Translations under genes and position numbers: made by a program
Assembly (NCBI GenBank): GCA_005784505.1
Contig: VCAZ01000035.1
Coordinates: 2,447,501-2,511,500 of the forward strand
Origin: Bagarius yarrelli
Lineage: Eukaryota > Chordata > Actinopteri > Siluriformes > Sisoridae
Length of the DNA: 64,000 nt
Direction: 5' to 3'
Part shown: positions 34,320-45,705 of the stretch, in pieces
Layout: each line of letters opens with the position of its first letter
Numbering within the stretch: the first letter of the stretch is position 1
Notes under the pieces: generated by a model
Told to the model about the DNA's origin: nothing
The model's input: the letters and a program-made list of their open reading frames with translations, nothing else
The model's database searches: none

Positions 34320-35545
34320 GTACCGTTACACCATACACGTTACAAACTCACTAGAAATATGTAACGTGTACCATTACACCATACATGTTGCATATCTACT
34401 AGAAAATGTAACGAGTACTGTTACACTATATATGTTACATATTTACTAGAAAAATATAACATATGTACTTTACACCATACACACGTTACATATTCATTAG
34501 AAAATGCACACCATACACATGTTACAAACCCACTAGAAATATGTAAGGGGTACTGTTACACCATACACATGTTACAAACCCACTAGAGATATGTAAGGGG
34601 TACTGTTACACCACCACACAACCACTAAGTGTTACAAACCCACTAGAAATATGTAAGGGGTACTGTTACACCATACACATGTTACAAACCCACTAGAAAT
34701 ATGGAACCGGTACTGTTACACCATACACATGTTACAAACCCACTAGAAATATGGAACCGGTACTGTTACACCATACACATGTTTACAAACTCACTCGAAA
34801 TTCGTAACACGTACCGTTACACCATTTCGGTTACATATTTACTAGAAACATGCAACAAGTGTACTGTTACACCATATATGTTACATATTTACTAGAAATA
34901 GGTACCATATGTACCATTACACCATACCCATGTTACAAACCCACTAGAAATATGTAACATGTACTGTTACGTTATACACATGTTACAAACCCACTAGAAA
35001 TATGTAACATGTACTGTTACGTTATACACATGTTACAAACCCACTAGAAATATGTAACATGTACTGTTACGTTATACACATGTTACAAACCCACTAGAAA
35101 TATGTAACATGTACTGTTACGTTATACACATGTTACAAACCCACTAGAAATATGTAACATTAAACCATGTACTGTTACGTTATACACATGTTACAAACCC
35201 ACTAGAAATATGTAACATGTACTGTTACACCATACACATTGCATATTCACTCGAAATTCGCAACATGTACCGTTACACCATACCCGTTACATATTCACTA
35301 GAAATTCTACCGTGTACTGTTACACCATATTGGTTCCATATTTACTAGAAACATGCAACACAAGTACTGTTACACCACACACACGTTGCATATTCACTAG
35401 AAATAAGGAGCATACCCTTACATCACACACGTTACTTATTTATTAGAAATATGTAACCTGTACCGTTATACATCAACACAAAGACAAATATGTAACGCGT
35501 ACCGCTACATCATACACAGACACGTTACACCAACCACCATCCACA
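34320..35545 (+). repeat. 50-bp minisatellite array
   Basis: Roughly 24 tandem units of 50 bp, built from TGTTACAAACCCACTAGAAA, TATGTAACATGTACTGTTAC and GTTATACACA. Units between 34930 and 35160 are practically identical, while both edges are degenerate (CATATTTACTAGAAA variants). Reading frames through it are artefacts. Confidence 0.95.
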
Positions 35546-35740
35546 TTCACTAGAAATAGCTTTGGTGAAGAAATATATAAAATCCAGGCACAGACATGCA
35601 ACCAGCTGATTAGTGTTACGGTGTGTTTCGACTATCTACGCATCTCTTCTGCATGTCCTGAACCCCAGACTGTTCAACAGGTCTTCTCACTACACATAAC
35701 GCATCACATCCTGCTGGTAAACCATATTTATTCTCCTGTC

Positions 35741-35773
<33 letters not shown>

Positions 35774-37200
35774 GTCAATGAGCAGATTCGCTTCCCAAGA
35801 TAAGGTCACGCCAGGGGTCACGTCTCAATCTGTTTACTGTAGTCAATGATGACGGCCCAGTTAGAGCAGACAAACAACACATTGTGTCTGGCTGGACTTT
35901 CTTTTCTTCTTTTTTTTTTTTTTTTAAATAAAGGCCACAGTGAAATAAAAGGCAATAATTAACTGTGAGAAAGAAGGTTTAGTCCTCAATCACACAATAG
36001 TGGAACTTGTTTTACAAAAAAAAAAAAAAAAAAAAACAGAGCGGCCGGGACAGTAACGCAAATCCTTTTTACTGGCTACTACTTTTATGAGATTTTCAAA
36101 TAAAATAAATAGATATTTTTATTTATTTTTTTAAATCCAATCTATGCCTGACATTTGAGGTGTTTTAATTAAACAATAGAAATCCTATGTAACATAAAGT
36201 TAGAGAACTGAAGTGTGTTTGGTGTAAATTCTTAACATTTTCTATTAAAACACTTTATAATGTTATAATCTTAGTCGAATTAAACAAAAAGAAAAGTTTA
36301 AACAGCTCAAATGTGAAGGTTTTTTTTAACAGTAAAGGAAAATGCCAGGCTAGACATTAGCTTAGCAAAAAAAAAAAAAAAACCTAGCGCAGAGCTCAGG
36401 GAGCTCCTGTACGGGCCTCCTGTCTCTCTCTCTCTCTCTCTCTCTAATATTAAATTCACTTTATATACTTTACACAGAATGTGTACAAAACTTGGAATAT
36501 TTTCACAAATTGTGTCCTGTTGTCTCACCGACTAAGTGTAAAACACGTGTCCTGCTTTCTTGTAGCAACAATGTAACACTTTTTGGACTAAAATGTTAGC
36601 TAAAGTGCTACAATGTTACACAACGTCAGTCTCGCGCTTAATCCTCAATCTTCTTTTACTCCACACACACACGCACACACACACAACAACAACAAGCAGT
36701 TTTCATTTCATATCTTGTTAAAATCCAATAAGTGTGTGTGTTTGTGTGTGTGTATTTTATTATTAATATAAAAAATTAAATCCCAAGCTGATCTTTCGAC
36801 ATTAGTGCACCGGACCGGGCGGGTAAAAAATCCCAACAAAGGAAATGACAAAACCAAAGACTGAAAGGTAATTTACGGTACTGGAAATAGAGCGCGACTG
36901 AACTGTCGCAAAAATCTGAGTTTATCTAATGATTAAAGTAAAATTAAATACAGATTATGATGAAGTTTAATAAAAGGTTTGAAAATATACTTTGTACTTT
37001 AGACGCAACAGATCTAAAATGTTAAGAGAAAAAAGCTTTTTGGGAAGTTTTCAGGAAAAACATTGATTATTAACAAATAAACAAAAAAACAATCATTTGT
37101 TTTAATAAACTACGCGTAGTGAAAGCACGTACCGTGTGTGTGTGTGTGTGTTTAATGTGAAGAACAGTTCTGGAGGGGATGAAATGGGTCGGTTACTTAC
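35546..37200. other. Intronic sequence with (TC)n tracts
   Basis: (TC)n lies at about 35746-35773 and 36421-36445, poly-A at 36017-36035, and short CA/GT tracts near 36665 and 36735. The right end, on the minus strand, is the start of inferred tead1 intron 1 (GTAAGT donor at 37200). Confidence 0.5.
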
Positions 37201-37500
37201 GGTGAGGATTTTAAGAGAAGAAGAAGAAGAAGAAAGAGAAGAAGAAGAAAACGGCAAAGGCGCGAGAGCAACAAGTCTCTCTCCCGGCGCAGCGCTTCCA
37301 ACGCGTTCCAACGGGAGCAAAACAGCAACTTCCGGCAGGGCGAACTGTGGGAAAGAAAACAGCAACATTTTGGATCCGTCATCCTGTCCGGGAAAAAGGA
37401 TTGTCCGAATAAATTACCATCCAAAAGGTTTCCGACAAAAATTAAAAAATAAAAAAAAGGAGAGGGTTTTTTTTTTTACGAAACGGACGGAGATCTGGTG
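37201..37500 (-). other. tead1: Putative tead1 5'-noncoding first exon
   Basis: On the minus strand this CpG-containing stretch ends with a pyrimidine-rich (CTT)n tract and CCTCACC|GTAAGT, a consensus 5' splice site at 37201/37200. It lies in the only strongly CpG-rich block upstream of the tead1 coding exon, on the correct strand, and the coding exon begins with 51 nt of 5'UTR that must come from an upstream exon. Joining this exon to 7952 is inferred; no transcript evidence is available. The 5' end (about 37.5 kb) is a guess. It contains minus-strand AUGs at about 37424 and 37368 that would form upstream ORFs if included in the mRNA. It could instead belong to an unrelated non-coding RNA. 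Confidence 0.4.
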
Positions 37501-38270
37501 CTGAGCAATGGCGCGCGCGAGCAGGTTCTAGAGCTAAAAAAAAAAATGTGAAAAATGCCAAAGATTTTTTTTTTGGTGCCATGTCAGGCGGGTTACAGCA
37601 ACTGAGTCAGTAGCTTTACAAAGTGAAGGCACCCTGTTGCAGTCAGGAAAAAACAACTAAATCAGTAGCAAAACATTTTATTCTCAGCTCATTTAACGGT
37701 ACGTGGCTTTCACTATTAACTGCGCTACATTTTTTTATTGGCGAAATAACAAGTTTGTATGTTAAGCCGTGTATTAACGTTAAACTTACCTTAATGTCCG
37801 TAATAGATATTATTTTTAACAGCTCCGCCCCTTTGATTCTTTTTTTTTTTCTCTAATGTGTCAAAATGTATTTTTGCGTAAAGTGCGTAAAGTTATTGTG
37901 GCAGTTCAGGGCCGGGCGGGAATGTAAGCGCGGATCGCCGACACACACCGAGAGATGCGAAGAATGCGCGGAATGAGAGCAGGAATGAAATGAACGCAAG
38001 GCGTCGGGTTCGCGCACGAGGGCGGAGTCAAAGGGTGGCGTCATCCCCCAGAGCTCAGCGAGGAGGGCGTGGCTACGTCCATAAGGATGACTTCACAGGA
38101 CAGCGTCGGTGCGATGGTCCAATGGGAGCGGATTGAAGGTTCGAATGAATGCAGAGGCTTGATTAACCTTCGGCTCCAACAAGTGGACGAAAAAATGATT
38201 CCTCGACCCCGGTGCGACCACCAATGGGCTTTAAAAAGAGTCTCATGCGGAGGTTTAATTATAATATGAT
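37501..38270 (-). promoter_or_regulatory. tead1: Putative CpG-rich promoter of tead1
   Basis: CpG-dense DNA (for example GGCGCGCGCGAG near 37509 and CGCGGATCGCCG near 37929) within an otherwise AT-rich, CpG-poor window. It carries CCGCCCC at 37825, GGGCGG at 38020, GGGCGTGG at 38065, and CCAAT boxes at 38119 and 38221. GGAATG occurs at 37919, 37970 and 37982; this is the TEAD recognition core and suggests autoregulation. No TATA box is assigned. Orientation is inferred from the downstream minus-strand splice donor. Confidence 0.45.
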
Positions 38271-38329
38271 CAGCTTTTTTAAATAATTTTTTAGTATAAT
38301 GATTATTTTCGATCATTTATTTTCCCAGG

Positions 38330-38720
38330 ACAGCTAAGTTGCGACTGCTGGGCCCCTGAGCAAGGCCCTTAACCACCAACTGCTCAGTTGTAAAAAAAAA
38401 AAAACAACAAAAAAAACATTTATTTATTTGTTTCTGTTATTTCTGTTCAATACATACGGTATACTTTATTTTATTTTATTCTAGTTTTTATTTTTATTCT
38501 ATTTCTGATTTATCTATTTTTAATTTTATTAAATTTTTTTTGCTGTATATATATATATATATTATTTTTTCTATTACTATTCTATTTTTCTTTTATTTCT
38601 TTTCTAGATAGGAGAGTTGTGAAAAAAAATGTCATACTGTGTTTATAATCATGTATGACAAATAAAAGTTCAATTTGAATTTTATAATGGCGTCTGCCAA
38701 ATGCTGTAAATGTAAATGTT
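38330..38720 (+). repeat. Split SINE-A relic
   Basis: 38335-38395 holds the middle (GACTGCTGGGCCCCTGAGCA, AACTGCTCAGTTGTAAAA). The tail (ATGGCGTCTGCCAAATGCTG then TAAATGTAAATG) appears only at 38688-38719. The 290 bp between is AT-rich with a (TA)n core and TGTATGACAAATAAAAGTTC, which resembles a SINE-D 3' end, so a second element may have inserted. Confidence 0.6.
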
Positions 38721-38772
38721 TGTGCTGGCAATAGTTCAGTAAAACACAGCCTGCATCTTAAACATGTCCTAA

Positions 38773-38950
38773 ACAGGGAAGTGGTCAAGGTGTTGGACTG
38801 CTAAAAAAAAAAAAAAAAAAAAAAAAAAGAAGATCAGGGTTTGATCTCCAGCACCACCAAGTTACCGCTGCTGGGCCCCTAAACAAGCCCCTTAACCACC
38901 AATTCTTCAGTAGTATAAAAAGAGATAAATGTAAATTGCTTTAAATAAGT
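38773..38950 (+). repeat. SINE-A copy with internal poly-A
   Basis: GGGAAGTGGTCAAGGTGTTG head, an A-run of about 24 inserted before AAGATCAGGGTTTGATCTCC, then CTGCTGGGCCCCTAAACAAG. Confidence 0.88.
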
Positions 38951-39132
38951 TGTGTATTTTTTTTTTCCACGTATGTAAATTATGTCTGATGAGCTGCGCT
39001 TGTATATGCCAGGCTGCGTGTCCCCTACATGGACATGTTAGTGTTATACAGTGACTATAGGATTGTTGTACAAATATTGAAGATTGATTTAGAACCACAC
39101 TATTGGGATGGGTTTCACTATTTGCCACTCAC

Positions 39133-39282
39133 ATTCACATTCATTTATCCAGAAAGACTTTTATGCATCTGAGCAATTGGGAGTTTTGCTCAGGGGTTCC
39201 AGCAGTTAGTTGTGCTGGGAATCGAACCCCGATCCTCAAATTAGCAGTTCAATGCCTTAATCACCGGGCATACCACTTTCCC
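39133..39282 (-). repeat. SINE-A copy
   Basis: Reverse order: TTTATCCAGAAAGACTT, CTGAGCAATTGGGAG, GCTGGGAATCGAACCCCGAT (intact B-box complement), then CAATGCCTTAATCACC. Confidence 0.88.
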
Positions 39283-39534
39283 TTTATTGCCACTTTGACA
39301 GTGTCTGTTGTTGTAAGGAATATATATTTTATTTGATTAAATTAGATTAGATTCAACTTTATTGTCATTGCACTAGTAAAAGTACAGGGCAACGAAATGT
39401 AATAAGCATCTAACCAGAAGTGCACTGGTAACAGTGTAAAATATTTACATATGTACAGGTTGGTGTATGATCCATATAAAATAATGACGAGTGAATGAAC
39501 AATTGAAATGAGCATAAATACGTTTATAGGGGGT

Positions 39535-39724
39535 GGCGGGAGTTGGCTCATGGTTAAGGTGTTGGACTACCAACCCGAAGATTGTTTTGATTCTCAGCTC
39601 CACCAGCTCTAACACTGTTGGGCCCCAGAGCAAGGCCCTTAACCCTTAATTGCTTATTGTTGTATAAAAAAGATAAATGTAAGTCGATCTGGATAAGGAC
39701 GTCTGCCAAATGCTAAAAATGTAA
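39535..39724 (+). repeat. SINE-A copy
   Basis: GGTTAAGGTGTTGGACTACC head, GTTGGGCCCCAGAGCAAGGC middle, TCTGGATAAGGACGTCTGCC tail. Confidence 0.9.
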
Positions 39725-39814
39725 TGAAAAATGTTTAAAATAAAACTTATTTGTACATATATAACTAATGTACTCAATAAATAAGAAGAAAGATGGAAAC
39801 CATTAGGAATAATA

Positions 39815-39816
39815 TT

Positions 39817-39858
<42 letters not shown>
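39815..39858. repeat. (TAA)n microsatellite
   Basis: About 14 ATA/TAA units. Confidence 0.95.
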
Positions 39859-41929
39859 TTGGTTTGGGCAGGGGTCCGTTAAGGGAGGGGGTAAGACTTG
39901 GTGTAAGGGTTCAGACACTTTGGGGGCCCCCAAAGATCTGTCTTATTCGTAGTAACAGTGCAGAATGGGTGTGATGGGGGCCCAACGTCAGATTCTTCTC
40001 TATGGGCCCCTGGGATTTGGAATCATTTATAACCTCTGTAATAACCTCTGCAAGGCTGCTCAGTTAACTGATATCTAATGAGTCTTCAGTTCTTATAAGA
40101 ACATACCAGCATGCTTAGACTGAAGGTCTGTAAACCATGCAAGATTCTTCTAATCCTTACACATCGTTGTCATTCTAAAGAAAGGAAAAGTGTTATGAGT
40201 CATTATCATCATCATCATCATCAACTGAAGAACTTTACAAATTGACAGCTAATAAATAAGTTGCCCAATTGTTCTCCTTTTGCCTGTCGAGTTGCAGTAT
40301 TGACAGCCAGCCTGTTTTTCAGTGTCCTCTTATCTAATCTCCTGCTCTCGTCTCATAGGTGGTGTCTGTTCTTTCAGCACTTTAACTGTTACGCATCAAA
40401 AGAGGGAGGTTTATCTATGCAAATGCTTCAAAGTCTTAGAGGAGCCAGTGTAAATCCACCCTAAACACCCCCCTCCTCTCATTCCCAGCCAGGCGCAGGC
40501 CACCAAACACAAAAACACCTGCGTACAGTCTGCGCCATTATTCATTCACCTTTACAGGTCATCTGCCAAAAGGTTTCATGTGCTCCTTGTTAAACATTAA
40601 CTTGCCGTATCCAGGAAGCCTGAGCGCAGGATCCCTGCATAATAACAGACCGTAAACTGCTTCATAGCCTTACACAGCAGCTCGTTTTCATGGTCTCCCT
40701 CAGGTGGCAGATTGGATGAAGGTCGAGAGGCCAAATGAAAATCTAAGAGTGGCTAGGAACTCAGGTGGTAGCGTAGTTTTGTGAGGAGCGAAGCCATAAG
40801 AAACGCTTACCTTTAAATAAGGCATAGATCTCGTTGCTGTCATTTTTGCCCTTCAGACAGGCAACATTACGAGGGTGCCTTAGTTTTCAGAAAGGCACGA
40901 CATATTTAAAGTCTTCCTCCGTCATAAAACTAAAGCAACTCCACATGTAGATCAAAACGCTGGCGTCAGGAACCCAACAGATCGGACAGAAACGCACGAC
41001 CTTAAGCCTTCTTAATCTTTACAGATTACAGTTTTCATGACAGAAGCTCATTTGAGAAAGCAATAAGCTCGACTATCATCCTGCAGACCCATTCGATCAA
41101 TTTCATATAAGATACACCTAAGCAATATATTTCACTATCTTTAGATAGGACCTGAGCTTATATTCCACAAAACAGTGTCACGAAATAATATCCCTGTGTA
41201 GGTCATTTGGTTTATATTATACCAGATGACATTTCAATACTAAGTTATAAAAAACAGGCCTTGAATTACAACACCACCTCTTCTGTAAAATATCTTTTTG
41301 TCTATATGTTCTTTTATAATTAAAGTTTTATTAGTCACAACACTCAATCCTACAGTCCAACCTGCAAAACTCTTTTTATGGCTGTCTGTAATTATAAAAA
41401 TAGATTAAAATAAAATCAAAGTTAATAAATAAGGGAAGAAAAATAGAAAATGAAAAATGCATTTTTTTAATATAGTGAAATTGCATGAATGCAGCACTGT
41501 AACTATATAAAACATTACCAATTATTAATATAACGGTGCATTAAAGATTTATAATGTATTGCAATTTGCTAAATTTGGTATGGCTTGGGTATAAAAGTGC
41601 ACATGACTCTTCGACAATATTTTGATTGATATTTTGACAGTGTGATAACGCAGTGTTTCGATGCACATTTTTACAATCTGTGTTTATAAACCCCTTATAA
41701 ACCCCAATACACCCCCCACCCCACCCATCCCTGACTCCAAGCCAGCCTAGTGTGTCTAAGAATGGCTAAACACCAAGCATATTTAAAGAAGGACAAAAAA
41801 GAAATAAAGATCATGGAGATTTTTTTTATTACACAGATAAAAAAAACAAAACAACCAATCAAATAAGAAGAGGATTAAACTATAAAAAAAGAAGGGCCCC
41901 TCTACACCTGTTGAAAATTCAAGTCTGAA
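39859..41929. other. parva-tead1 intergenic sequence
   Basis: The patch at about 40290-40800 is balanced and repeat-free (TTTATCTATGCAAATGCTTC contains an octamer-like ATGCAAAT). It is a possible regulatory element. The rest is AT-rich with nothing recognised. Confidence 0.4.
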
Positions 41930-42195
41930 TTACGTAATGAATAGTAAATCCTCTCCAGGGACAGACAGGACATCACTGGGCGTGATACCCTTCCACTTAA
42001 AAAAAGACAACACCTAGCCAGGAGGGACGGAAAAGACACTAAAGGACATTCAGCTGGAGTTGGACGTTAATCTTCCTCTCTAGTAATGCCAGAAAGATCA
42101 TTCAGAGGATCTGGATCAAAATTGTAATTCAGTATGTAAGACAGGGTTTCAAAGACGCTCCAGAATTTGTCCAAATTAGGGTATGTCCACTACAT

Positions 42196-42357
42196 ATTTA
42201 CATTTATCCAGAGTGACTTACATTTATTTCACTGAGCAATTGGGGGTTAAGGGCCTTGCTCAGGGGCCCAGTGTTGGAAACTAGGTCATGCTGGGAATTG
42301 AACCCCTATCTTCCAATTACCAGGCCAACACCTTGACTACTAAACTACCACTTTCCC
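42196..42357 (-). repeat. SINE-A copy nested in the L1 relic (left)
   Basis: TTATCCAGAGTGACTTACAT tail, GGGGGTTAAGGGCCTTGCTC, GCTGGGAATTGAACCCCTAT and head complement; the tail is shortened. Confidence 0.9.
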
Positions 42358-42377
42358 AGCAAGCGAGTCTTAATCTG

Positions 42378-42556
42378 ACATTTACATTTACAGCATGTGC
42401 CAGACCCCCTTATTCATTTATCTCTTTTATCCAACGGAGCAATTAGGGGTTAGGAGCCTTGTTCAGGGGCCCACAATGGTGGCTTGTTGGTACTGGGACT
42501 CGAACCCCAGTCTTTCAATTAGCAGTCCAACACCTTAATTACTGCACTACTAATTT
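42378..42556 (-). repeat. SINE-A copy nested in the L1 relic (right)
   Basis: ACATTTACATTTACAGCATG tail through TGGGACTCGAACCCCAGTCT and CAATTAGCAGTCCAACACCT. Near full length and separated by only 20 bp from the left copy, in the same orientation. Confidence 0.92.
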
Positions 42557-43090
42557 AGAAGCTGATATACCACCGGCCATCAGCCAACCACTTTCCTATA
42601 TGAATAAGAGAAGGCCTCTTGGCTTTTACATTTATTACAGCAAGGTTTGACATCCGGGTAGAACCGAGAAAGCTTCTCTTTGGAGAAATGGGCTCTATGC
42701 ATAACCTTAAACTGTAATAAAGTGTGTCGGGCGCATAAGGAGGCTGAATTAACAAGAATTGAGTTCCATGTGACATCAGACAGTGTCGGATGTAGTTTTT
42801 TTTCCCCCAAGGCGTTTTAATTTGACTTAAAGTGGTGTGAGTCCATCCCATCAATCCAGCATAAAGAGGAACCGACGGAGGAAATTATCTGTAATATTTA
42901 CCTCAGAACCTTCAGGGAAATTTGGTATTGAAGAGCTAATAAAGTCGCAAATATTTGAAAAAGGGAGGTTTGGATAGGTTAAAAACCTTTCAGACCGCCA
43001 GTGTACATGACTCCAAAGCCCAGAATTTGAGCACAATTTAACAATCATATCACAATAATTGCCTAGTACTAAGAGGTTTTTAATCATTCT

Positions 43091-43400
43091 TTAGCTATTT
43101 AGGGGTAAATGTTAATGCCGAAGTTATATAGGGTTTTTTTATTATACGGTTATATAATGAAAATGTATATTCTATGACCGAAATGAAAGCAACAGACATA
43201 TCAGTTAAGAGGATTTAAGTAATAACTAAAAAATATTTTTCTGTGGATTTTTTTGTCCTAAATTATTAATGACCTTAAAGCAAATAACTGATTAAATATA
43301 ATATTATAAAATCTTTGTAAAAGAATGAAAAAAAAAAAGATTTAGGACTAAATCAAGGCCGAGCCGTTTGCCACACATGTATTGTGTCTAACCTCGTATT

Positions 43401-43441
<41 letters not shown>

Positions 43442-43769
43442 AGGAGCTAATACCAGGCTCACCTGGCTACCACTGGGTGTGGCGTTGACACAAAGCAGTT
43501 AATGCAGGGCTGAAACCTGAGAGAGTCTTGTGTTAGTGAGGTGTTTGGGGATGGGGGACCTTTTTTTTTTTATAAAAGAGTGTGTTTGGGTGGGAACCTT
43601 TAAAGACAAGTGTTTGGGGTGGTTTCCACTTTCAGCAGGTGTGAATAAGTGATAAAGAGTTTGAAAATGGATCCCACACCTTGCCTGTTTAGGTAAGAAT
43701 GTGTGTTATATATGTTTGAGTCATAAATATATATATATGTTTGTTAAATATATATATTTTTTAAATCAT

Positions 43770-43806
<37 letters not shown>

Positions 43807-44205
43807 CAATTCACATTATTATAAAAAAAAAGTCAAACGAACAAATAAATGAATAAAGGTGTGTGTAAGAATAATATGTTTATATACATTTTTAAAAATG
43901 TGTATATTTGTGTGTGTGTGTGTTATCGTTTGTCTAATCTTATAAAAGTTGTGAAGCGTTGACATTAATAAATATTGTGTGTATAAACAGAACATTTGTA
44001 AATGGCAGCATGTCTGCATATAAAAAAAATTATCTTTTATTTCTTGTCAATAAAATCAGTCACCATAAAGTCTAATCACCAACGGTCACCAATTCAGCCG
44101 AGGGGTTTTTCCATGTCCTTTATCAGCAATGCAATCTGAAGTGGACTGATACAGCCCCGAAGGCCTTGTGTGTGTGTGTGTGTGTATGTGTGTTTTTAAA
44201 GACTA
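43091..44205. other. Intergenic sequence with (CA)n tracts
   Basis: CA microsatellites lie at about 43408-43437 and 43773-43805, with GT tracts at 43911-43922 and 44167-44185. No gene was recognised. Confidence 0.5.
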
Positions 44206-44209
44206 GAGC

Positions 44210-44650
44210 ATGGTGCTCTCTTTGCTGCAGGGGGCAAAGGCGGAGCAGCGAGCAGGGGGGTTGGGGTAGGTGGCTTGGCCTGCTTTAGTTCATTTCGCCA
44301 TCGCCTTGTGACCTCAGCTAATCAGGAGGCCCCTGCGAGGCCAGGTGCAGATCAGGCCAGCCTGCTCACACAGCCAGCACTGATTGGCTTTAGTAGGAGA
44401 TAAGGGTCTAGTCTGCCAGATTCAGCACTCACTTGCTGATAAAAAACACAGAGCTTCATTTCAGAGTGCTGAGCGAGACAAGAAGGGTGGTGGTGGTGGG
44501 GGTGTCTAACTTGCCTCAAACCAAAACCACCACAGGGGGTCTTTCATCAGATTTATTTTCCTTTTATGGGGCCCTGTAATCAGATGTGTCATGCCTATTG
44601 ACTTAGAATGGCACGTGCCTGGCAAAGACTTTATGCAAATTAATTGATTA
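44210..44650. promoter_or_regulatory. Candidate conserved non-coding element, parva-tead1 intergenic
   Basis: Repeat-free and GC-richer. It includes GTGACCTCAGCTAATCAGGA, CAGCACTGATTGGCTTTAGT and GACTTTATGCAAATTAATTG. No coding frame. Called on texture and its position upstream of the presumed tead1 promoter. Confidence 0.35.
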
Positions 44651-44889
44651 ATAAATAGCTTTATTTCTAGATACTTTATTTATCCATCTAAACTTTTTTT
44701 AAAATAATTTTAAGTACATTTACATTTAGATTTAGCTACATTCCATTTAGGGCATCCTTCTCCAGCACCACGTACAACACTACTTTTAAGCCTTAATAAT
44801 CAATAAATACATTCATTCTGATTTGCTAGTTCGAATACCACGAGTCTAAAGGTCACCAGGAGGACATACAAGAACTAAAACAACAATAA

Positions 44890-45125
44890 ATAAATATTCA
44901 ACTTCATCGTGCAAGGTACGTGTACAGAGCCAATAAAATGCAGCGTTTTTCGCATATCCCATCTTAGTAAGTTGGGGGTCGGAGCACAGGGTCAGCTATG
45001 ATACAGCGCCCCTGGAGCAGGAAGGGTTAAGGGTCTTGCTCAAGGACCCAACAGTGGTTGGCTTGCCAGTGGTGGGGCTTGAACCCAGGTGTTTCTGGTC
45101 ATTTGAGCCACCACTGCCCCTTATA
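44890..45125 (-). repeat. SINE-D copy
   Basis: Starts at the 3' end (ATATTCAACTTCATCGTG), then TTTCGCATATCCCATCTTAG, GCGCCCCTGGAGCAGGAAGG, GGGGCTTGAACCCAGGT, and ends in the head complement GAGCCACCACTGCCCC. Nearly full length. Confidence 0.9.
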
Positions 45126-45397
45126 TCAATATCAGTACCAGGAGCCCCCCCCAAAAAAAAAAACCAATATTTTTTTAGTTGAAAAAGTGTTAAAATAAGT
45201 ATTTAAACAAGATAAGTATAGGTCTTCACCCATTGTTTGACGACAGACAGGAAGTTCCACCATTCCACCACCTTGATGCCAGTGCAAAATAGAATATTAT
45301 TGCACACTTACCTTGTACCTAGTGCTAGAGGATCTGAGGAAGCCTGATACAGTTCAGGGAATGATATGAGTGAAGAGGATGCTGGTCTGTTTGCAAG

Positions 45398-45550
45398 CAT
45401 TTACAGCATTTGGCAGACCTTATGCAGAGTGACTTCTGGGCAATTGAGGGTTAAGGGCCTTGTTCAGGGGCCCAGCAGTTGAGCTGGAAATCGGACCTAT
45501 AATCTCCAGGTTAGTAATCCAACACCTTAACCATGAGCCACCTCTTCCCT
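45398..45550 (-). repeat. SINE-A copy
   Basis: GCATTTACAGCATTTGGCAG tail, GAGGGTTAAGGGCCTTGTTC, CCAACACCTTAACCATGAGC head complement. Confidence 0.88.
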
Positions 45551-45587
45551 CGGTTTACACAATCAAAGATAATTATACAATGTGAAT

Positions 45588-45705
45588 AATTAGGGTCTTG
45601 CTTAAGAACACAACAGAGGCAGACTGGCAGTGGGGCTTAAACCCAGGTCTTCCTGGTCTTCTAATCAACAACTTAGCACCTTAACCATATCAGCCACCAA
45701 CTCCC
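45588..45705 (-). repeat. SINE-D fragment
   Basis: GGGTCTTGCTTAAGAACACA, GTGGGGCTTAAACCCAGGTC, CTTAGCACCTTAACC. Only the head half of the family is present. Confidence 0.8.

Larger units (their letters stand above)
41930..43090 (-). mobile_element. L1-clade LINE ORF2 C-terminal relic, split by two SINEs
   Basis: The minus-strand translation gives the L1-type region after the reverse transcriptase. This includes LQFKVMHRAHFSKEKLSRFY and CCNKCK at about 42620-42750 (equivalent to the conserved LQYK-x-x-HR and CxxC of fish L1 elements). Upstream segments continue to 43090. After the SINE block, at 42180-41940, it continues as DKFWSVFETLSYI, DPDPLN and FFKWKGITPSDVLSVPGEDL before a stop. Frameshifts and stops make it a dead copy. 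The missing CP-type motif coincides with the SINE insertion point near 42190/42580. Confidence 0.75.

Noticed and set aside
34320..35545. CRISPR-like regular repeat spacing
   Set aside because: The units are contiguous tandem repeats with no variable spacers, in a vertebrate intron. It is a minisatellite.
37136..37504. 122-codon plus-strand frame with an E-rich run
   Set aside because: The E-run is a GAA microsatellite read in frame. The minus-strand splice donor in the same place fits better with a 5'UTR exon on the other strand.
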